In this document: one piece after another, positions 31,816-40,902 of the stretch | Position numbering within the stretch: position 1 is the first letter of the stretch | How the letters are laid out: each line of letters starts with the position of its first letter | NCBI RefSeq assembly: GCF_900129285.1 | Contig: NZ_FQUW01000012.1 | Coordinates: 40,793 to 104,792 of the forward strand | Origin: Desulfofundulus australicus DSM 11792 | GTDB lineage: Bacteria; Bacillota; Desulfotomaculia; Desulfotomaculales; Desulfovirgulaceae | DNA length: 64,000 nucleotides | Direction of reading: 5' to 3' | Position numbers and translations under genes: made by a program | The notes under the pieces: model-generated | The model's database searches: none | What the model saw: only the letters and a program-made list of their open reading frames with translations | Told to the model about the DNA's origin: nothing

Positions 31816-33360
31816 TTACAACACCCCCGCCAGCACTGTCTTCCAAAACTCTTCCACTACACGGGCCGCCTCATGCAGCACCGGCGCGTGCGCGCCGAAC
31901 ATCTGCGCAGTCCAGTCCATACCCCAGACTACCGCAGAAACCAGGATCACCACCGCCGTAATGGAAAAAGCCAGAGAGACGGCCTGTTTCAGCGTCGCCC
32001 AGTCCACCCGGGCGGGCCGTGTTGAAAGAGGCGTGTATAATTCCCGCGGGTGGGACTTCTCCCAGGCTTCCTTCACTTTCCGGCTTCTCTTTTCCGCGTA
32101 CATGAGCCGGTCAGCTTCTTTGATGGTAGCCTGGAGGTTACGCGCGCCCTCGACTATTCCAGCAGAAAACCCCACTTCCAGGTTTCCCGTGTCCGGGGCG
32201 CAGTGTTTCCACTCCCTGCGCAGGTTTTCCACTACCTTTTCCGCGTCCGCGCGGGCTGTCCCGGGCAAAACCAGTAAGAACTCATCGCCGCCCCAGCGAA
32301 CGGCCAGGTCCCGACCCTTCAGGTTCTCCACCAGCATTTTTCCGAAGGCGGCCAGTACCCCGTCACCCGCTCCGTGACCCAGAATGTCATTGATCGGCTT
32401 GAAGTTATCCAGATCGATGAAGACCACCGTATAAAAACCCGTGGGGGAGAATCTTTCTAAAAGGTACCGCCTGGTGAAACAGCCGGTCAGAGCATCCCGG
32501 TAGAAGGCGTCCGGGACATCCTCTTTGGATCCCATTGTAGATGGCCGCTCATGACGCCCCTCACCCCAAATATTCTCCCGGCTTTCTTCATAAACTTCTT
32601 TCCGGCCTGGCTCCTCATTTCCAGGCCGGAACTGTACTTTCTCGAACCTATCTTCCGAATCACAGATTGCATTGCGGGGCTTGACACCAGCCTCACCCGT
32701 GCGAGACCTCCCCAGGAATCGAAGGACGATGTGCGCCAATCTGGTGAAGCCTTTGCTATCCCTCCGGGACTCCCCGGAGACGCCCTGTACCGCCATTCCT
32801 TCCACTGCCGCCTCTTCGGGTTCCACGCCCGCTTTCCCGAACAGACTAAAAACACTGCGGACATCTTCCCGCCTCTTCCGGGACTTTTCCCGTTCCAGCA
32901 TAAATCCGGCTTCTTCGAACGCTTCGTCCAGCGGCGCTGAAATATTTACTGATACCTCCCTGGCTGATTCTCTGATTGCCACTGGAATGTCTCCCAGGCT
33001 GCCGGGCTTTTCGATTCTCTGTATCACTTTTTGGGGGGAAACCGGGTCAAAGACGTAGCAGTATATTCCATACGGCACCAACCGTTTCAGCCACTCCCTG
33101 GTATCCGGCATATCCACTCCGCCGGGCAGAAAGATCACGCGGATCCCCTTCTGCCTCAGCGGGAGTATCACCGTTTCCACGAGATCAGAGCTGCCTTCAA
33201 GCGCAGGAGAGAGCACTACCACTTCCGCGCTGTACTCTTCTGCCGCGGGAACCACTGCCTGCCGGTGGTAGCATCTCCAGCACTCGTCCCCGCGGGATGT
33301 CAAAATTCCCTGCAATTCTTTTTCAATGTTGCTGAAACCGGTGGCCAGCAGAATGCGCAA
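31816..33360 (-). CDS. GGDEF diguanylate cyclase with receiver-like N-terminus and C-terminal membrane helix
   Basis: TTG 33360 follows GGGGGGTG. Residues 1-130 form a receiver-like domain, 130-285 a variable linker, and 288-450 a GGDEF domain with RDALTGCFTRRYL, FIDLDNFKPIND and an intact active site RWGGDEF. No RxxD inhibitory site is obvious. A single membrane helix follows near residue 475 (VSLAFSITAVVILVSAVVWG). It should make cyclic di-GMP; placed between pilus and secretion genes it may set pilus production. The domain entry motif is shared with TadZ at 16204. Confidence 0.85.
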   Translation of the reverse strand: MRILLATGFSNIEKELQGILTSRGDECWRCYHRQAVVPAAEEYSAEVVVLSPALEGSSDLVETVILPLRQKGIRVIFLPGGVDMPDTREWLKRLVPYGIYCYVFDPVSPQKVIQRIEKPGSLGDIPVAIRESAREVSVNISAPLDEAFEEAGFMLEREKSRKRREDVRSVFSLFGKAGVEPEEAAVEGMAVQGVSGESRRDSKGFTRLAHIVLRFLGRSRTGEAGVKPRNAICDSEDRFEKVQFRPGNEEPGRKEVYEESRENIWGEGRHERPSTMGSKEDVPDAFYRDALTGCFTRRYLLERFSPTGFYTVVFIDLDNFKPINDILGHGAGDGVLAAFGKMLVENLKGRDLAVRWGGDEFLLVLPGTARADAEKVVENLRREWKHCAPDTGNLEVGFSAGIVEGARNLQATIKEADRLMYAEKRSRKVKEAWEKSHPRELYTPLSTRPARVDWATLKQAVSLAFSITAVVILVSAVVWGMDWTAQMFGAHAPVLHEAARVVEEFWKTVLAGVL

Positions 33361-33390
33361 TAAAAATCACCCCCCGGAAAAAGAAAAAGC

Positions 33391-33406
33391 CCAGGCACAT
33401 GCCTGG
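33391..33406 (-). terminator. Hairpin terminator
   Basis: CCAGGCA/TGCCTGG stem with TTTTTCTTTTTCC on the minus strand, after the stop at 33409. Confidence 0.7.
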
Positions 33407-33408
33407 AA

Positions 33409-35202
33409 CTACTGCAATCGCACGATTAACTCGGGGTCTATCCAGCAGTCCCGGGTCAGGTCCTTCACTCCAAAGTGCAGGTGCGGCCCGGTTGATACAC
33501 CCGTACTGCCTACCGCACCTATTAACTGTCCCGGCTGCACGGTCTGGCCTTCCGTCACGTCAATCCGGTTCAAGTGCGCGTACAGGTATAAGTGCTGGCC
33601 GTCCCGCACGGTTACGCAGTTTCCGTAACCGTCGTTCCAGCCCGCGTATGTCACCACCCCGCCGGAAACCGATACCACCGGCGTCCCTTCAGGCGCAGGT
33701 ATGTCTATACCTTCGTGGAATTTCAACTTGCCTGTAACCGGGTGGATGCGCCAGCCGAAACGGGAGGATATTTCCGTATACCCCGGCACGGGCCACCCCG
33801 CTCCTGCCTGCATGCCTTCAGCATAACCGAGGACTATCTCTATCTGCTTCTTCTCTTCCGCTATATCCTTGTCCATCCCGGCGTTGGATTCGAGATATTC
33901 CCATGTCAGGTTCGGCCAGTTCGCCCAGCCTTTGTAGTGCGCTATGGCTCTTATTACCCTGTCGTCCTTCTTCAGATCGCCGTTCCAGTCTATCTGTTTC
34001 GGGTCGCCCAGGTAGTCGGCTATGACCATCGCCCCCGCCAGTATCTGCGCCCTGGGGTCCCACTGGTAGAGTTCCGGCGGCTCAAAACCGAGCCTTATCC
34101 ACCTTTCCCTCCAGTAATCCGGGTGCTGCTGGGATATTCCAAAGCAGCCTGTACGGGTATTGACCACCATGGGGTCCCAGGACGATTCGGACTGGAATAA
34201 TGCCGCCAGGAACCACGCGGGCACCCCGAACCTCTCCTCAGCTTCTTTCAAAAACGGCACGTACTCCGGCGGCACCATCGCAAACGACGCGAAGGAACCG
34301 GCACTGTAGTTGTTCAAAAGCCACTCCAGCCACTCCCTGCCCTCGTCAAACCCCCTGGACGCCTCCCAGACAGCCGTCCGGGCCAGGGTTATGTCCTTAT
34401 CACCCACTTTGTATTCATCCTTCATCCAGTCTTCTAATCTCTGCCACTGGTTTGGAAGGATCTGCTGCATGCCTTTAAATCTTTCATAAGTAATGGTGTA
34501 GGCGTTTTCTCCTTCACCGTGGGTCTCGGTAACCCACTCGTAGTGAAATTGAAAATGCCCCCTGATCGTGTACGCTTCTACCAGGAGGTAAACGGTGTAT
34601 TTCTCACACCCGTCCTTGCCGCAGACTATTACCTCGGATTCCTTATAGTAAAAATACGGGTGCAGGTCCTTCACGACTTTTTCCATTTCATCGTCCGTAA
34701 TTTCCGGCCTCTTTAGAGCGTATGCCCTGAAAAGGGCCGCCGCATGCGCCTCCCCCCAGGTGAGCTTCAGGTCCAGGTCGTGGCGGTACCTGTCGACCAT
34801 CTCACCGATAAGCTCCCCTTTTCCTCTGCCCGGATGATAAGGGTTTTCGGGAGAGGATTCGTAGTTCGGCCCATCAGGTGTGGAAGGGTTTCCGGGGTTT
34901 ACTATCCAGGTGTCCTTCCTGTTCCATTTCCCGCAGAGAGATATGTATTTCTCCAGCATCTGTTTGTCCCTTTCGCTCTCTTTCACTCCCGCAAGTATGG
35001 CCGGTATGTTCTTTGATTTGTCTCCGGGGAAGGCGCTGTAAACTGCGCCGACCAGGAGGATTAAAATGACTGCAAATGCCAGAAATACGAAAATTACCGG
35101 CAAATACGGGCCGATTACGGTTATGAGCGCCCTCCTAACAAATCTGCCTCCCGTTCGAGCCAGGCCCGACAGCATCCTGTTGAGTTCTTCTTCGCCCCGC
35201 AA
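33409..35202 (-). CDS. Bifunctional SLT/M23 peptidoglycan hydrolase of conjugation type
   Basis: TTG 35202 follows AGGGGTGG. N-terminal membrane helix (residues 32-56), an unassigned region, then a lytic transglycosylase SLT domain (325-440; catalytic E339 in SESSWDP, GCFGISQQHP) and an M23 metallopeptidase domain (483-585; H496 and D500 in FHEGID, HLHF at 574-577). Gram-positive conjugation systems (VirB1/Orf14/TcpG-like) use such two-domain enzymes to open the wall for the secretion channel. It is upstream of an IS607 element that now separates it from the VirB-like genes. Confidence 0.85.
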   Translation of the reverse strand: MRGEEELNRMLSGLARTGGRFVRRALITVIGPYLPVIFVFLAFAVILILLVGAVYSAFPGDKSKNIPAILAGVKESERDKQMLEKYISLCGKWNRKDTWIVNPGNPSTPDGPNYESSPENPYHPGRGKGELIGEMVDRYRHDLDLKLTWGEAHAAALFRAYALKRPEITDDEMEKVVKDLHPYFYYKESEVIVCGKDGCEKYTVYLLVEAYTIRGHFQFHYEWVTETHGEGENAYTITYERFKGMQQILPNQWQRLEDWMKDEYKVGDKDITLARTAVWEASRGFDEGREWLEWLLNNYSAGSFASFAMVPPEYVPFLKEAEERFGVPAWFLAALFQSESSWDPMVVNTRTGCFGISQQHPDYWRERWIRLGFEPPELYQWDPRAQILAGAMVIADYLGDPKQIDWNGDLKKDDRVIRAIAHYKGWANWPNLTWEYLESNAGMDKDIAEEKKQIEIVLGYAEGMQAGAGWPVPGYTEISSRFGWRIHPVTGKLKFHEGIDIPAPEGTPVVSVSGGVVTYAGWNDGYGNCVTVRDGQHLYLYAHLNRIDVTEGQTVQPGQLIGAVGSTGVSTGPHLHFGVKDLTRDCWIDPELIVRLQ

Positions 35203-35228
35203 AGAACCACCCCTGAAAAACGAAAAAA

Positions 35229-35243
35229 CCCGGCTGAACCGGG
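35229..35243 (-). terminator. Hairpin, possible terminator
   Basis: CCCGG/CCGGG stem with TTTTTTC on the minus strand, immediately before the 35202 start. A second palindromic stretch (GCCGCC/GGCGGC) follows at 35268-35315. Confidence 0.5.
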
Positions 35244-35375
35244 CCGCTCAAATTTCTCCCTTAAGAAGTTAGCCGCCGCATCCTTCCCATTTTAATGGGG
35301 AGTCAAGGCGGCCAGATTTTTAAAAGCCCGACCGGTACCTGATTCATTTTTGACCACCTCCAAAAAAAAAGAAAA

Positions 35376-35393
35376 GCCGGGTACAGGCCCGGC
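35376..35393 (-). terminator. Hairpin terminator
   Basis: GCCGGG/CCCGGC stem followed by TTTTCTTTTTTTTT on the minus strand, after the stop at 35413. Confidence 0.7.
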
Positions 35394-35412
35394 CGCAACA
35401 CGACACTCTGCG

Positions 35413-35772
35413 CTATTTTTGTCTGATCATCCAGCCACGCCCTTCCAGCCGCTTTTCCCTGGTACGAAAAAAATACAGCTTCTTCCTGACATCGTCCAGT
35501 TCCACCAATTTTTTATGGAGCTGGTCAACTCTAGTTCCCAGCAGCGCGATGTCGCAAAAACGCTGGTACTCGCCAAAATTTACTTGCCACGAACCCGCGG
35601 GAATCTTTTCCTCCGGCCATTTCTCAGAGTACACGCTCTCCGGCTCCTGCAGTCTTTCCCCGAGCGCCTTCAGGTCGGCACCAGCCCGGCGCAGCTCGCC
35701 CTGCAGGTTCCTGACCTCTCTTTCCAGCTCCATCTCGCGATAGAGAAGTTCCATCGCTTCTTCTTTTTCCAC
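35413..35772 (-). CDS. Coiled-coil protein at the edge of an IS element
   Basis: The frame opens at ATG 35802, but the first ten codons lie in the repeat shared with 54.3 kb (an IS end). A GTG at 35772 is a more likely native start, or the native 5' end was displaced by the insertion. About 119 residues, mostly charged helix (MELEREVRNLQGELRRAGADLKALG) and an aromatic end. Function unknown. Confidence 0.45.
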   Translation of the reverse strand: MEKEEAMELLYREMELEREVRNLQGELRRAGADLKALGERLQEPESVYSEKWPEEKIPAGSWQVNFGEYQRFCDIALLGTRVDQLHKKLVELDDVRKKLYFFRTREKRLEGRGWMIRQK

Positions 35773-35779
35773 TGCAACC

Positions 35780-35802
35780 ACCGTTCCTAAGCACGTGGAC
35801 AT
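35780..35802. repeat. 23-base repeat, copy 1 (putative IS right end)
   Basis: Core CCGTTCCTAAGCACGTGG; identical to 54268-54290 and followed in both places by CGT after one variable base. Confidence 0.7.
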
Positions 35803-36224
35803 ACGTACCCAAGCATGATAAACTCATGCTCCGGCCAAAATTTTGCTGCAACCAGGCTGCTTTTGACCGACGCAGGGCGAACGGTGTTCCCTGCGGTTCG
35901 CGCCGGGGACTCCCACCCCGGATGGCAGAGCCGGAACATCCGCCTTGTACCAGTTCGCACCGGCACAGGCTTCATCGCCCCGATCACGGTCAGGGCCGTA
36001 CGTCATCAGGCGACGCCAGGGGCGCCACCCTCAGCCGGTGCCTGAAAGGATGGGGAGGTCGATGTCCATGGATTCCTCCCCGCCCTCCTGCCCTGTTAGG
36101 GCCGCTCACAGTCTTGCGCCGGCCTGGCCGGACTTCATCAGGGAGTGGTACGTGGTCCCGGGCATCCTTGCAGGTCCCCGGGAAGCGTTGCCGCTGCCCT
36201 CCATCCACCAGTCCGGCGCAGAAT
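35803..36224 (-). ncRNA. TnpB 3' non-coding region, candidate omega RNA
   Basis: 422 bases without a convincing gene follow tnpB. The region is GC-rich with several strong hairpins, among them AGCATGA/TCATGCT close to the element end. TnpB systems express a guide (omega) RNA from exactly this place, ending at the right end of the element with the guide taken from the flank. Sequence position supports it; transcription is not shown. Confidence 0.4.
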
Positions 36225-37748
36225 CTAAAACCTGTCTGCGTAAAGAAGCGCTACCCTGTCGCTGAAATGAGTTCTCTTTAGCCTGTTGGATACTCTCAAC
36301 CAGTAATTGCGCCTGGAAGTCCTTTTTCTTTCGGGCAATTCAAGCACAGAGCTCTTCGCCGCTTTTTCCAGCTTAAATCCCAGACCCCGCCGGGCAATGA
36401 CGCAGGCCGCGGAACCGTGGGAGGACATGCCGTAACGGGCCATGAACTTGAGCTGACCAATGACTGATGTGGCGAAGGGATCAACGTTTTTCCCCTCAGG
36501 CTTCAGGAGTTCCACCCCTTCCCGGAGGGTACAGGATTCCACCATCATACGGAATTGCCTGTAAGTCAAGCCGGAGAGCATCCTGGCACGTTTTGTACCT
36601 GACTCCCGCAGGGCCTGTTTCTTTTTAACGAAGTCTAGGTCCTCGATAGCTATGGGTTTCCCTCTTTCCTTCGTGTACAGTACCGCTTTTTTGACTGCCT
36701 CGCCCAAAGCAGCTTTTACCTGGTTTTTACTCCTGTCACGCATCGGAACCGGGATTTCGAACTCGTTTAAAGGATTGCCGAAGCGGTCAATGTCGCCCAC
36801 CCGGAGGAAACCGTCGTTTAAGTCAATACCCACGGCTCCATTCCACCTGCTGGTCCGCAGCGGCGAAGCTTCCAACTCCGTCGTCGCATGTACGTACCAG
36901 CTATCTCCCCTGCGGAGAAAACGGTAGGATATAGCCGCTGTGCATTCCTTCCTGCCTTTGACAATTCTTCTAACGGTCCTGGCTTTGTCCAGGTGCTCCT
37001 GGCCGTAGGGAAAAACGATGCCGGTCAGCTCGATGTATCTGCCGAATTGTTTAGTGAACTTATTGGCTACCCGTATTCTCAAAGTGTTGTCCCAAAAGTA
37101 TGTACAGGTCTGGTTGCCGCAGGTCTCGTCCTTTGAACCAAGAATAAAAAAGCTGGAGGAACGCGCTTTTCTCCAGGCAGTGAGCCATTCCTGATGATCT
37201 TTGAATCCGTTCGCCTCCAGGTTGTGCTGGGCCTTGAAGAGCTTGCGGGTACCAAAACAGATACGCACACAGCCCCGCGCCATGTCTTTGCGCAGGTTCT
37301 CCAGTCTCTGCCGGAGGTTCCGCAGCCGTCGCTTTTTCTGGTGGAGAAAAAACTTGATCTTCTTCAGCCGGTCAATCTTCTTCTGCCACTTCTCCGTGCG
37401 GGGCTGGAGTTTCTTGAGTGACTTTATAATTTTATCCCGTTTTTCTTCTTTTTCCTTAATCGCCTTCTCCGTTGAGCCAATGCGACCCAGGAGGTCGTGT
37501 TCCTGGTATTTCTGGATCTCTCTTATCGATTCGATTTTTCCGGAAAGGCTGTTATGAAGTGAATTGAACTGTCGGGCAGTTATCCTGTACTCTTTTATAT
37601 ACCTTTTTTTAAGCTCGTTTACCGGTGCTCCGCGGATGTAATGGTCAACGAAGAGTTTCCTTTCCAGACGGCCGAAGTATTCGCCCATGGCGTCGAAATA
37701 AGGGTAAGGTGTCCTGTCATCTATTCTCGTCTGGTAGGTAGCCAGCAT
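36225..37748 (-). CDS. TnpB-related protein with altered third RuvC motif
   Basis: ATG 37748 follows GGGAGGTG and overlaps the tnpA end. Long basic coiled coil (residues 75-160), then a RuvC-like nuclease split into motif I GIDLNDG (D309), motif II IEDLDF (E369) and a third region GMSSHGSAACVIARRGLG (about 441-458). In canonical TnpB the third motif is DxNAA; here histidine or serine stands at that place and the usual C-terminal zinc ribbon (two CxxC) is missing, with only CGNQTC near 212. This fits the large TnpB-related accessory family rather than classical TnpB. Confidence 0.75.
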   Translation of the reverse strand: MLATYQTRIDDRTPYPYFDAMGEYFGRLERKLFVDHYIRGAPVNELKKRYIKEYRITARQFNSLHNSLSGKIESIREIQKYQEHDLLGRIGSTEKAIKEKEEKRDKIIKSLKKLQPRTEKWQKKIDRLKKIKFFLHQKKRRLRNLRQRLENLRKDMARGCVRICFGTRKLFKAQHNLEANGFKDHQEWLTAWRKARSSSFFILGSKDETCGNQTCTYFWDNTLRIRVANKFTKQFGRYIELTGIVFPYGQEHLDKARTVRRIVKGRKECTAAISYRFLRRGDSWYVHATTELEASPLRTSRWNGAVGIDLNDGFLRVGDIDRFGNPLNEFEIPVPMRDRSKNQVKAALGEAVKKAVLYTKERGKPIAIEDLDFVKKKQALRESGTKRARMLSGLTYRQFRMMVESCTLREGVELLKPEGKNVDPFATSVIGQLKFMARYGMSSHGSAACVIARRGLGFKLEKAAKSSVLELPERKRTSRRNYWLRVSNRLKRTHFSDRVALLYADRF

Positions 37749-38377
37749 TTTCAATCACCTCCCTTATTTTTGAGGTCACTTCTTCTTTTTTCTTGCTCCT
37801 GATGCCGTAAAGCTTTCCGGAAAAACTGGTAACGATACTGAGGAGGTCCTCTACCAGCTCCTCGTAAACCGTCTTCTTATCTTCTTCACCGTTTACGACG
37901 TTGATTTTCACGCCATAGCTTTCAAAATAGGTCTTCAGGTAGTTGAAGCCGAAACGGGTCAGTCTGTCTTTGTAGCTTACGGCCAGGTCGGTTATTTTGC
38001 CTTCGCGGGTCATCTGCATCAGTTTCAGTAAGCCTTTTCTCCGGTCGTTTAGGCCGGAGGAAACGTCAGTGACCACCAAAATATCGTCGAAGAGGCGGTG
38101 GTCGAAACGCTTCCTGACCGATTCAACCTGCCTGTCCAGGTCTCCTTTGGCTTTCTGCTCGTGGGAAGAAACCCGAGCGTAAATGGCCAGCACCCGGCCG
38201 GCAGACACCGGTTCTTTTTCCCCCAAGCAGCCTATTGATCTCAGATTCGGGAATCCTCCTCCTACCGCCGGGAGTGCGAACAATCTTTATTTTGCCCGCT
38301 TTATCCCAGCGCTGGAGCGTTTTTAAAGAGACTCCCAGGATTTTCATTGCTTCGTGCATCGGGTAGAGCTTTTCCAT
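37717..38377 (-). pseudogene. tnpA: IS607 TnpA serine recombinase, frame-disrupted
   Basis: ATG 38377 starts a MerR-type helix-turn-helix ([24 protein letters not shown], shown here only as a motif region, and [11 protein letters not shown]) that reads out of frame after LLGGK. A +1 shift at a GGGGGAAAAA run near 38225 restores the serine recombinase domain with [11 protein letters not shown] (catalytic serine), DVSSGLNDRRKGL and YKDRLTRFG, ending at 37717. Intact IS607 TnpA is one continuous protein. The element is therefore probably inactive, unless frameshifting occurs at the G5A5 run. Confidence 0.75.
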
Positions 38378-38546
38378 AGTGGGTATATTATACCACGTAT
38401 TTCCTTCTATGTATAGTTAATTATTCAACTGCTGACAACCCCCGGTATCCGGCAATAAAAAAACCGCCTCGACCGCTGACTTCCAGGGCCTCCGGCGGCT
38501 GTGAGCATAATTGTGACATTTTTTTCTCTTTTAACAGGCAGCAAAA

Positions 38547-38573
38547 ACCCTTTCTTCCAATTGCTGAAAGAAA
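38547..38573. terminator. Bidirectional hairpin downstream of the 38655 gene
   Basis: CCTTTCTT/AAAGAAAGG-type palindrome in an AT-rich gap. The rest of 38401-38654 holds only one more hairpin (CCGCC/GGCGG near 38465-38500) and no gene. Confidence 0.5.
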
Positions 38574-38654
38574 GGCTGTATCCTTTGTTTTTTGTTCATT
38601 ATAACACCAGCCACGAGAAAGGTCAAGAAAGATTTGCGCCTTTTGGGTAAATAA

Positions 38655-39539
38655 TCAACCGGAAGCGGAGCCGCCAAAAATATCTTCCACCGAAGCCCCG
38701 GGCGAAGCATCCGGAGTGTCCCCGGAAAACTCCCCGAACCTGACGTCGAACATATCTTCCGACAGGCCGAGCAGACCGGCAGCAGACTCCCCGGGAGAAA
38801 ACCCTCCCCCAGATCCTCCCGTCCAGGAAGGTCTCGACACCAGATCGCTGGCCCACCTCACCGGGGCACCCATTATGTTGCTGCCCACCCTGGCTCCCCA
38901 GCCGCCCAAAGGCGACCCCAAAACCGTGCCGATAAGTCTGGCGGTCGCCTCCGGGACGCTCTGGGCGCCGGTTAACTGCATGGCGGTGCCCCCCAGGACC
39001 TCCCCGACGGACATGCTGCCGCGGTCCCTTACGCCCTGGTACAATGTCTTCCCTATCCCGTAAGCCGCCGCAAGGGGCATGCTTGCCATTTTTGCCGCCG
39101 CGCCCGTGATCCCGGCTACGGCGGGAGCAACTTCGGGTACGGGCGCGCTCCCGATACCGCCCAGGACACCCCCCGCGACTGCCGCAGTCCTCCCGACATT
39201 CGACACGTTCTGCACCAGGCTGTCGAACGGAGTACCCGCATCACCACTCGAAGTACCGCCGCTCACATTACCGCCCGGAATACCGGCATTACCGCCCGTT
39301 CCCATAACCGGTGGTATGCCCCGCTTACCCAGAGCCTGCATGCTCACCTTCCCCAGAGCATACATACCCGCCAGACCACCGAGCGAACCTATCCCTATGG
39401 CCGCCCATTTCTCTTCGTCCACCGTGCCCACCCGGGCGATGAGTTTCATAAATATGGACGAAAGCATCTTGGAAGCGGGAATTACGGTTAAAAGCATGAA
39501 AAACGTTTGCCAGACGGTCACTTTGTCTGCCACCGGCAT
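38655..39539 (-). CDS. Type IV secretion accessory membrane protein, glycine/alanine-rich
   Basis: ATG 39539 (or GTG 39533) lies behind GGAAAGGGGGC. The N-terminal 80 residues have two helices (VWQTFFMLLTVIPASKM; WAAIGIGSLGGLAGMYAL), followed by 200 residues rich in Gly, Ala, Ser and Pro. VirB6/TrbL proteins often have such C-terminal low-complexity tails, and similar genes follow virB6 in Firmicute elements. It is next to the VirB6-like gene, separated by an inserted metallopeptidase cassette. Confidence 0.5.
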   Translation of the reverse strand: MPVADKVTVWQTFFMLLTVIPASKMLSSIFMKLIARVGTVDEEKWAAIGIGSLGGLAGMYALGKVSMQALGKRGIPPVMGTGGNAGIPGGNVSGGTSSGDAGTPFDSLVQNVSNVGRTAAVAGGVLGGIGSAPVPEVAPAVAGITGAAAKMASMPLAAAYGIGKTLYQGVRDRGSMSVGEVLGGTAMQLTGAQSVPEATARLIGTVLGSPLGGWGARVGSNIMGAPVRWASDLVSRPSWTGGSGGGFSPGESAAGLLGLSEDMFDVRFGEFSGDTPDASPGASVEDIFGGSASG

Positions 39540-39659
39540 TGCCCCCTTTCCTAGAATAGAAAAAATCGGAACGTCCAACTTCGCCTGCTCGCACCCGGAC
39601 TGCGTGGAAACTTCCCTTTTCATAAAGCGACCAGCCAGCATACAGCCATCAACACTCTC

Positions 39660-39834
39660 TCACCAAACGAAAAAAAGCCGGACTTTTCCGGCTAATACCA
39701 GTTCCCATTGAACAGATACACCAGGAACCCGGCTATGGTCAGCGACAGCCCCAGGATTGCAAGGCCGATCAGCGCCCTGACCAGCCCTTCCCGGGCCTGC
39801 GCGAACTCTTTCTCGTTCCGCGCCGTTATCGAAA
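39660..39834 (-). pseudogene. Duplicated 3' end of the VirB6-like gene with its terminator
   Basis: About 157 bases match 40880-41036, covering the last roughly 45 codons and the following hairpin of the VirB6-like gene. The coding similarity ends abruptly at the left boundary of the metallopeptidase cassette. No start is present. Confidence 0.85.
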
Positions 39835-39935
39835 ACTATAGATACAGTACAGAAACCCAAGAAGTGCGCAGAAATTGCCGATTACGCATGTGTACACTAG
39901 TAAATCGCTTTTTTCGATCACTAATCGCCTGTAAC

Positions 39936-40679
39936 TCAGCACAGCAGCCACCCCCTCAAAAACCTCCCAAACTCATACAAAAACCACCCCGCACTGGTAT
40001 AGGCAGATATCCATGCCAACGTTTCACCTGTAATTACAAAGTACTCATACCGCAACCTGCGGTAAATTAACTTCCGTACTACTTCCTCAATGGGAAGCAT
40101 GAGTAACCTGCCAAGACCGTATTTAGAAGCCCCAATTTCATTTGCCCATATATCCACAAAGAATAAAACTGACATACACACAAAACTAAATGTTACCAAC
40201 AGTAGGACTGGAACCTCCCATCTCATAACTCCACATAACAACCCCGGAATAAATGCCAGTGCAAACAACATTACCGTACAAGATCTATTTCGCTTAAAAA
40301 AATGTGGCCCCCTAACTGCATGACCAACTTCGTGACAAGCTTCATATAACGCAAGTGCAGTACGAGAATCCAGGTCATAAGTTAAAACTATGCGTTTTTC
40401 TTTGTGATTACAGGAAGCCGTTTCCGCAAACTTATCAGACTCAACAGTATACGACACACCGGCATCCTGAAGCAGTTTTCGCGCGAATTCTCCACAGGAC
40501 ACAGGCATTGGAAAAATATCCTGTTTTCTTATAATCGGCAACACAACTCCCACTCCAAACTCTTTAATCAAACACCCGACTAACACCGACAAAAATATAG
40601 CTAAAAGTGAGCACCAAATCCCGGCGAATGCCAACCCTATCACCCCCGAATTGCCATTCGCCAGGAAAACAGTCAACAC
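39936..40679 (-). CDS. Membrane zinc metallopeptidase, YugP-like
   Basis: GTG 40679 or TTG 40676 overlaps the stop of the small upstream gene. 247 residues with helices at both ends; the zinc motif HEVGH (116-120) lies in a cytoplasmic or re-entrant segment after ALALYEAC, and ANEIGASK near residue 175 could supply the third ligand, as in YugP/Zn_peptidase_2 proteins. It is AT-richer than neighbours, and with the 63-residue gene upstream it forms a two-gene cassette flanked by copies of the virB6 3' end. Target unknown; a role in processing secretion or pilus proteins is conjecture. Confidence 0.7.
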   Translation of the reverse strand: MLTVFLANGNSGVIGLAFAGIWCSLLAIFLSVLVGCLIKEFGVGVVLPIIRKQDIFPMPVSCGEFARKLLQDAGVSYTVESDKFAETASCNHKEKRIVLTYDLDSRTALALYEACHEVGHAVRGPHFFKRNRSCTVMLFALAFIPGLLCGVMRWEVPVLLLVTFSFVCMSVLFFVDIWANEIGASKYGLGRLLMLPIEEVVRKLIYRRLRYEYFVITGETLAWISAYTSAGWFLYEFGRFLRGWLLC

Positions 40680-40864
40680 CTGCTGACCAAACCAAATACA
40701 CTACCCGCCAGCAACAGCAAGTCAGCTACAGTAAACAACACCACCGACTTTCTGGCGGACACCAGCAAGCGTCTGTCGTACTGGAAAAACCGTACATGCA
40801 TGTACATCAAAAACGAACAGAACAGCAGAAAGTTTATTACAATAAGCACAATTGTAAAAAGCAC
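40673..40864 (-). CDS. Small two-helix membrane protein of the metallopeptidase cassette
   Basis: GTG 40864 follows GGGGGGGTGTAG. 63 residues, two helices separated by a basic loop (YDRRLLVSARKS). Its TGA overlaps the start of the metallopeptidase gene, indicating coupled expression and perhaps a complex. No family. Confidence 0.5.
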   Translation of the reverse strand: MLFTIVLIVINFLLFCSFLMYMHVRFFQYDRRLLVSARKSVVLFTVADLLLLAGSVFGLVSRC

Positions 40865-40883
40865 CTACACCCCCCCATCAAAA

Positions 40884-40902
40884 AAGCCGGGCTTCCCCGG
40901 CT
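40884..40902 (-). terminator. Hairpin terminator after the VirB6-like gene
   Basis: AGCCGGG/CCCGGCT stem followed by TTTTTTG on the minus strand. It is duplicated at 39675-39694. Confidence 0.65.

Larger units (their letters stand above)
35780..38400 (-). mobile_element. IS607-like element (TnpA serine recombinase plus TnpB)
   Basis: Contains a MerR-like/serine recombinase TnpA (frame-disrupted), an overlapping TnpB-type gene and a 420-base GC-rich non-coding 3' region. The right end is placed at the 23-base sequence that recurs at 54268-54290; the left end is placed near 38400 by the start of tnpA and is uncertain. IS607 elements make no target duplication, so ends cannot be fixed from the sequence alone. 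Confidence 0.65.
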
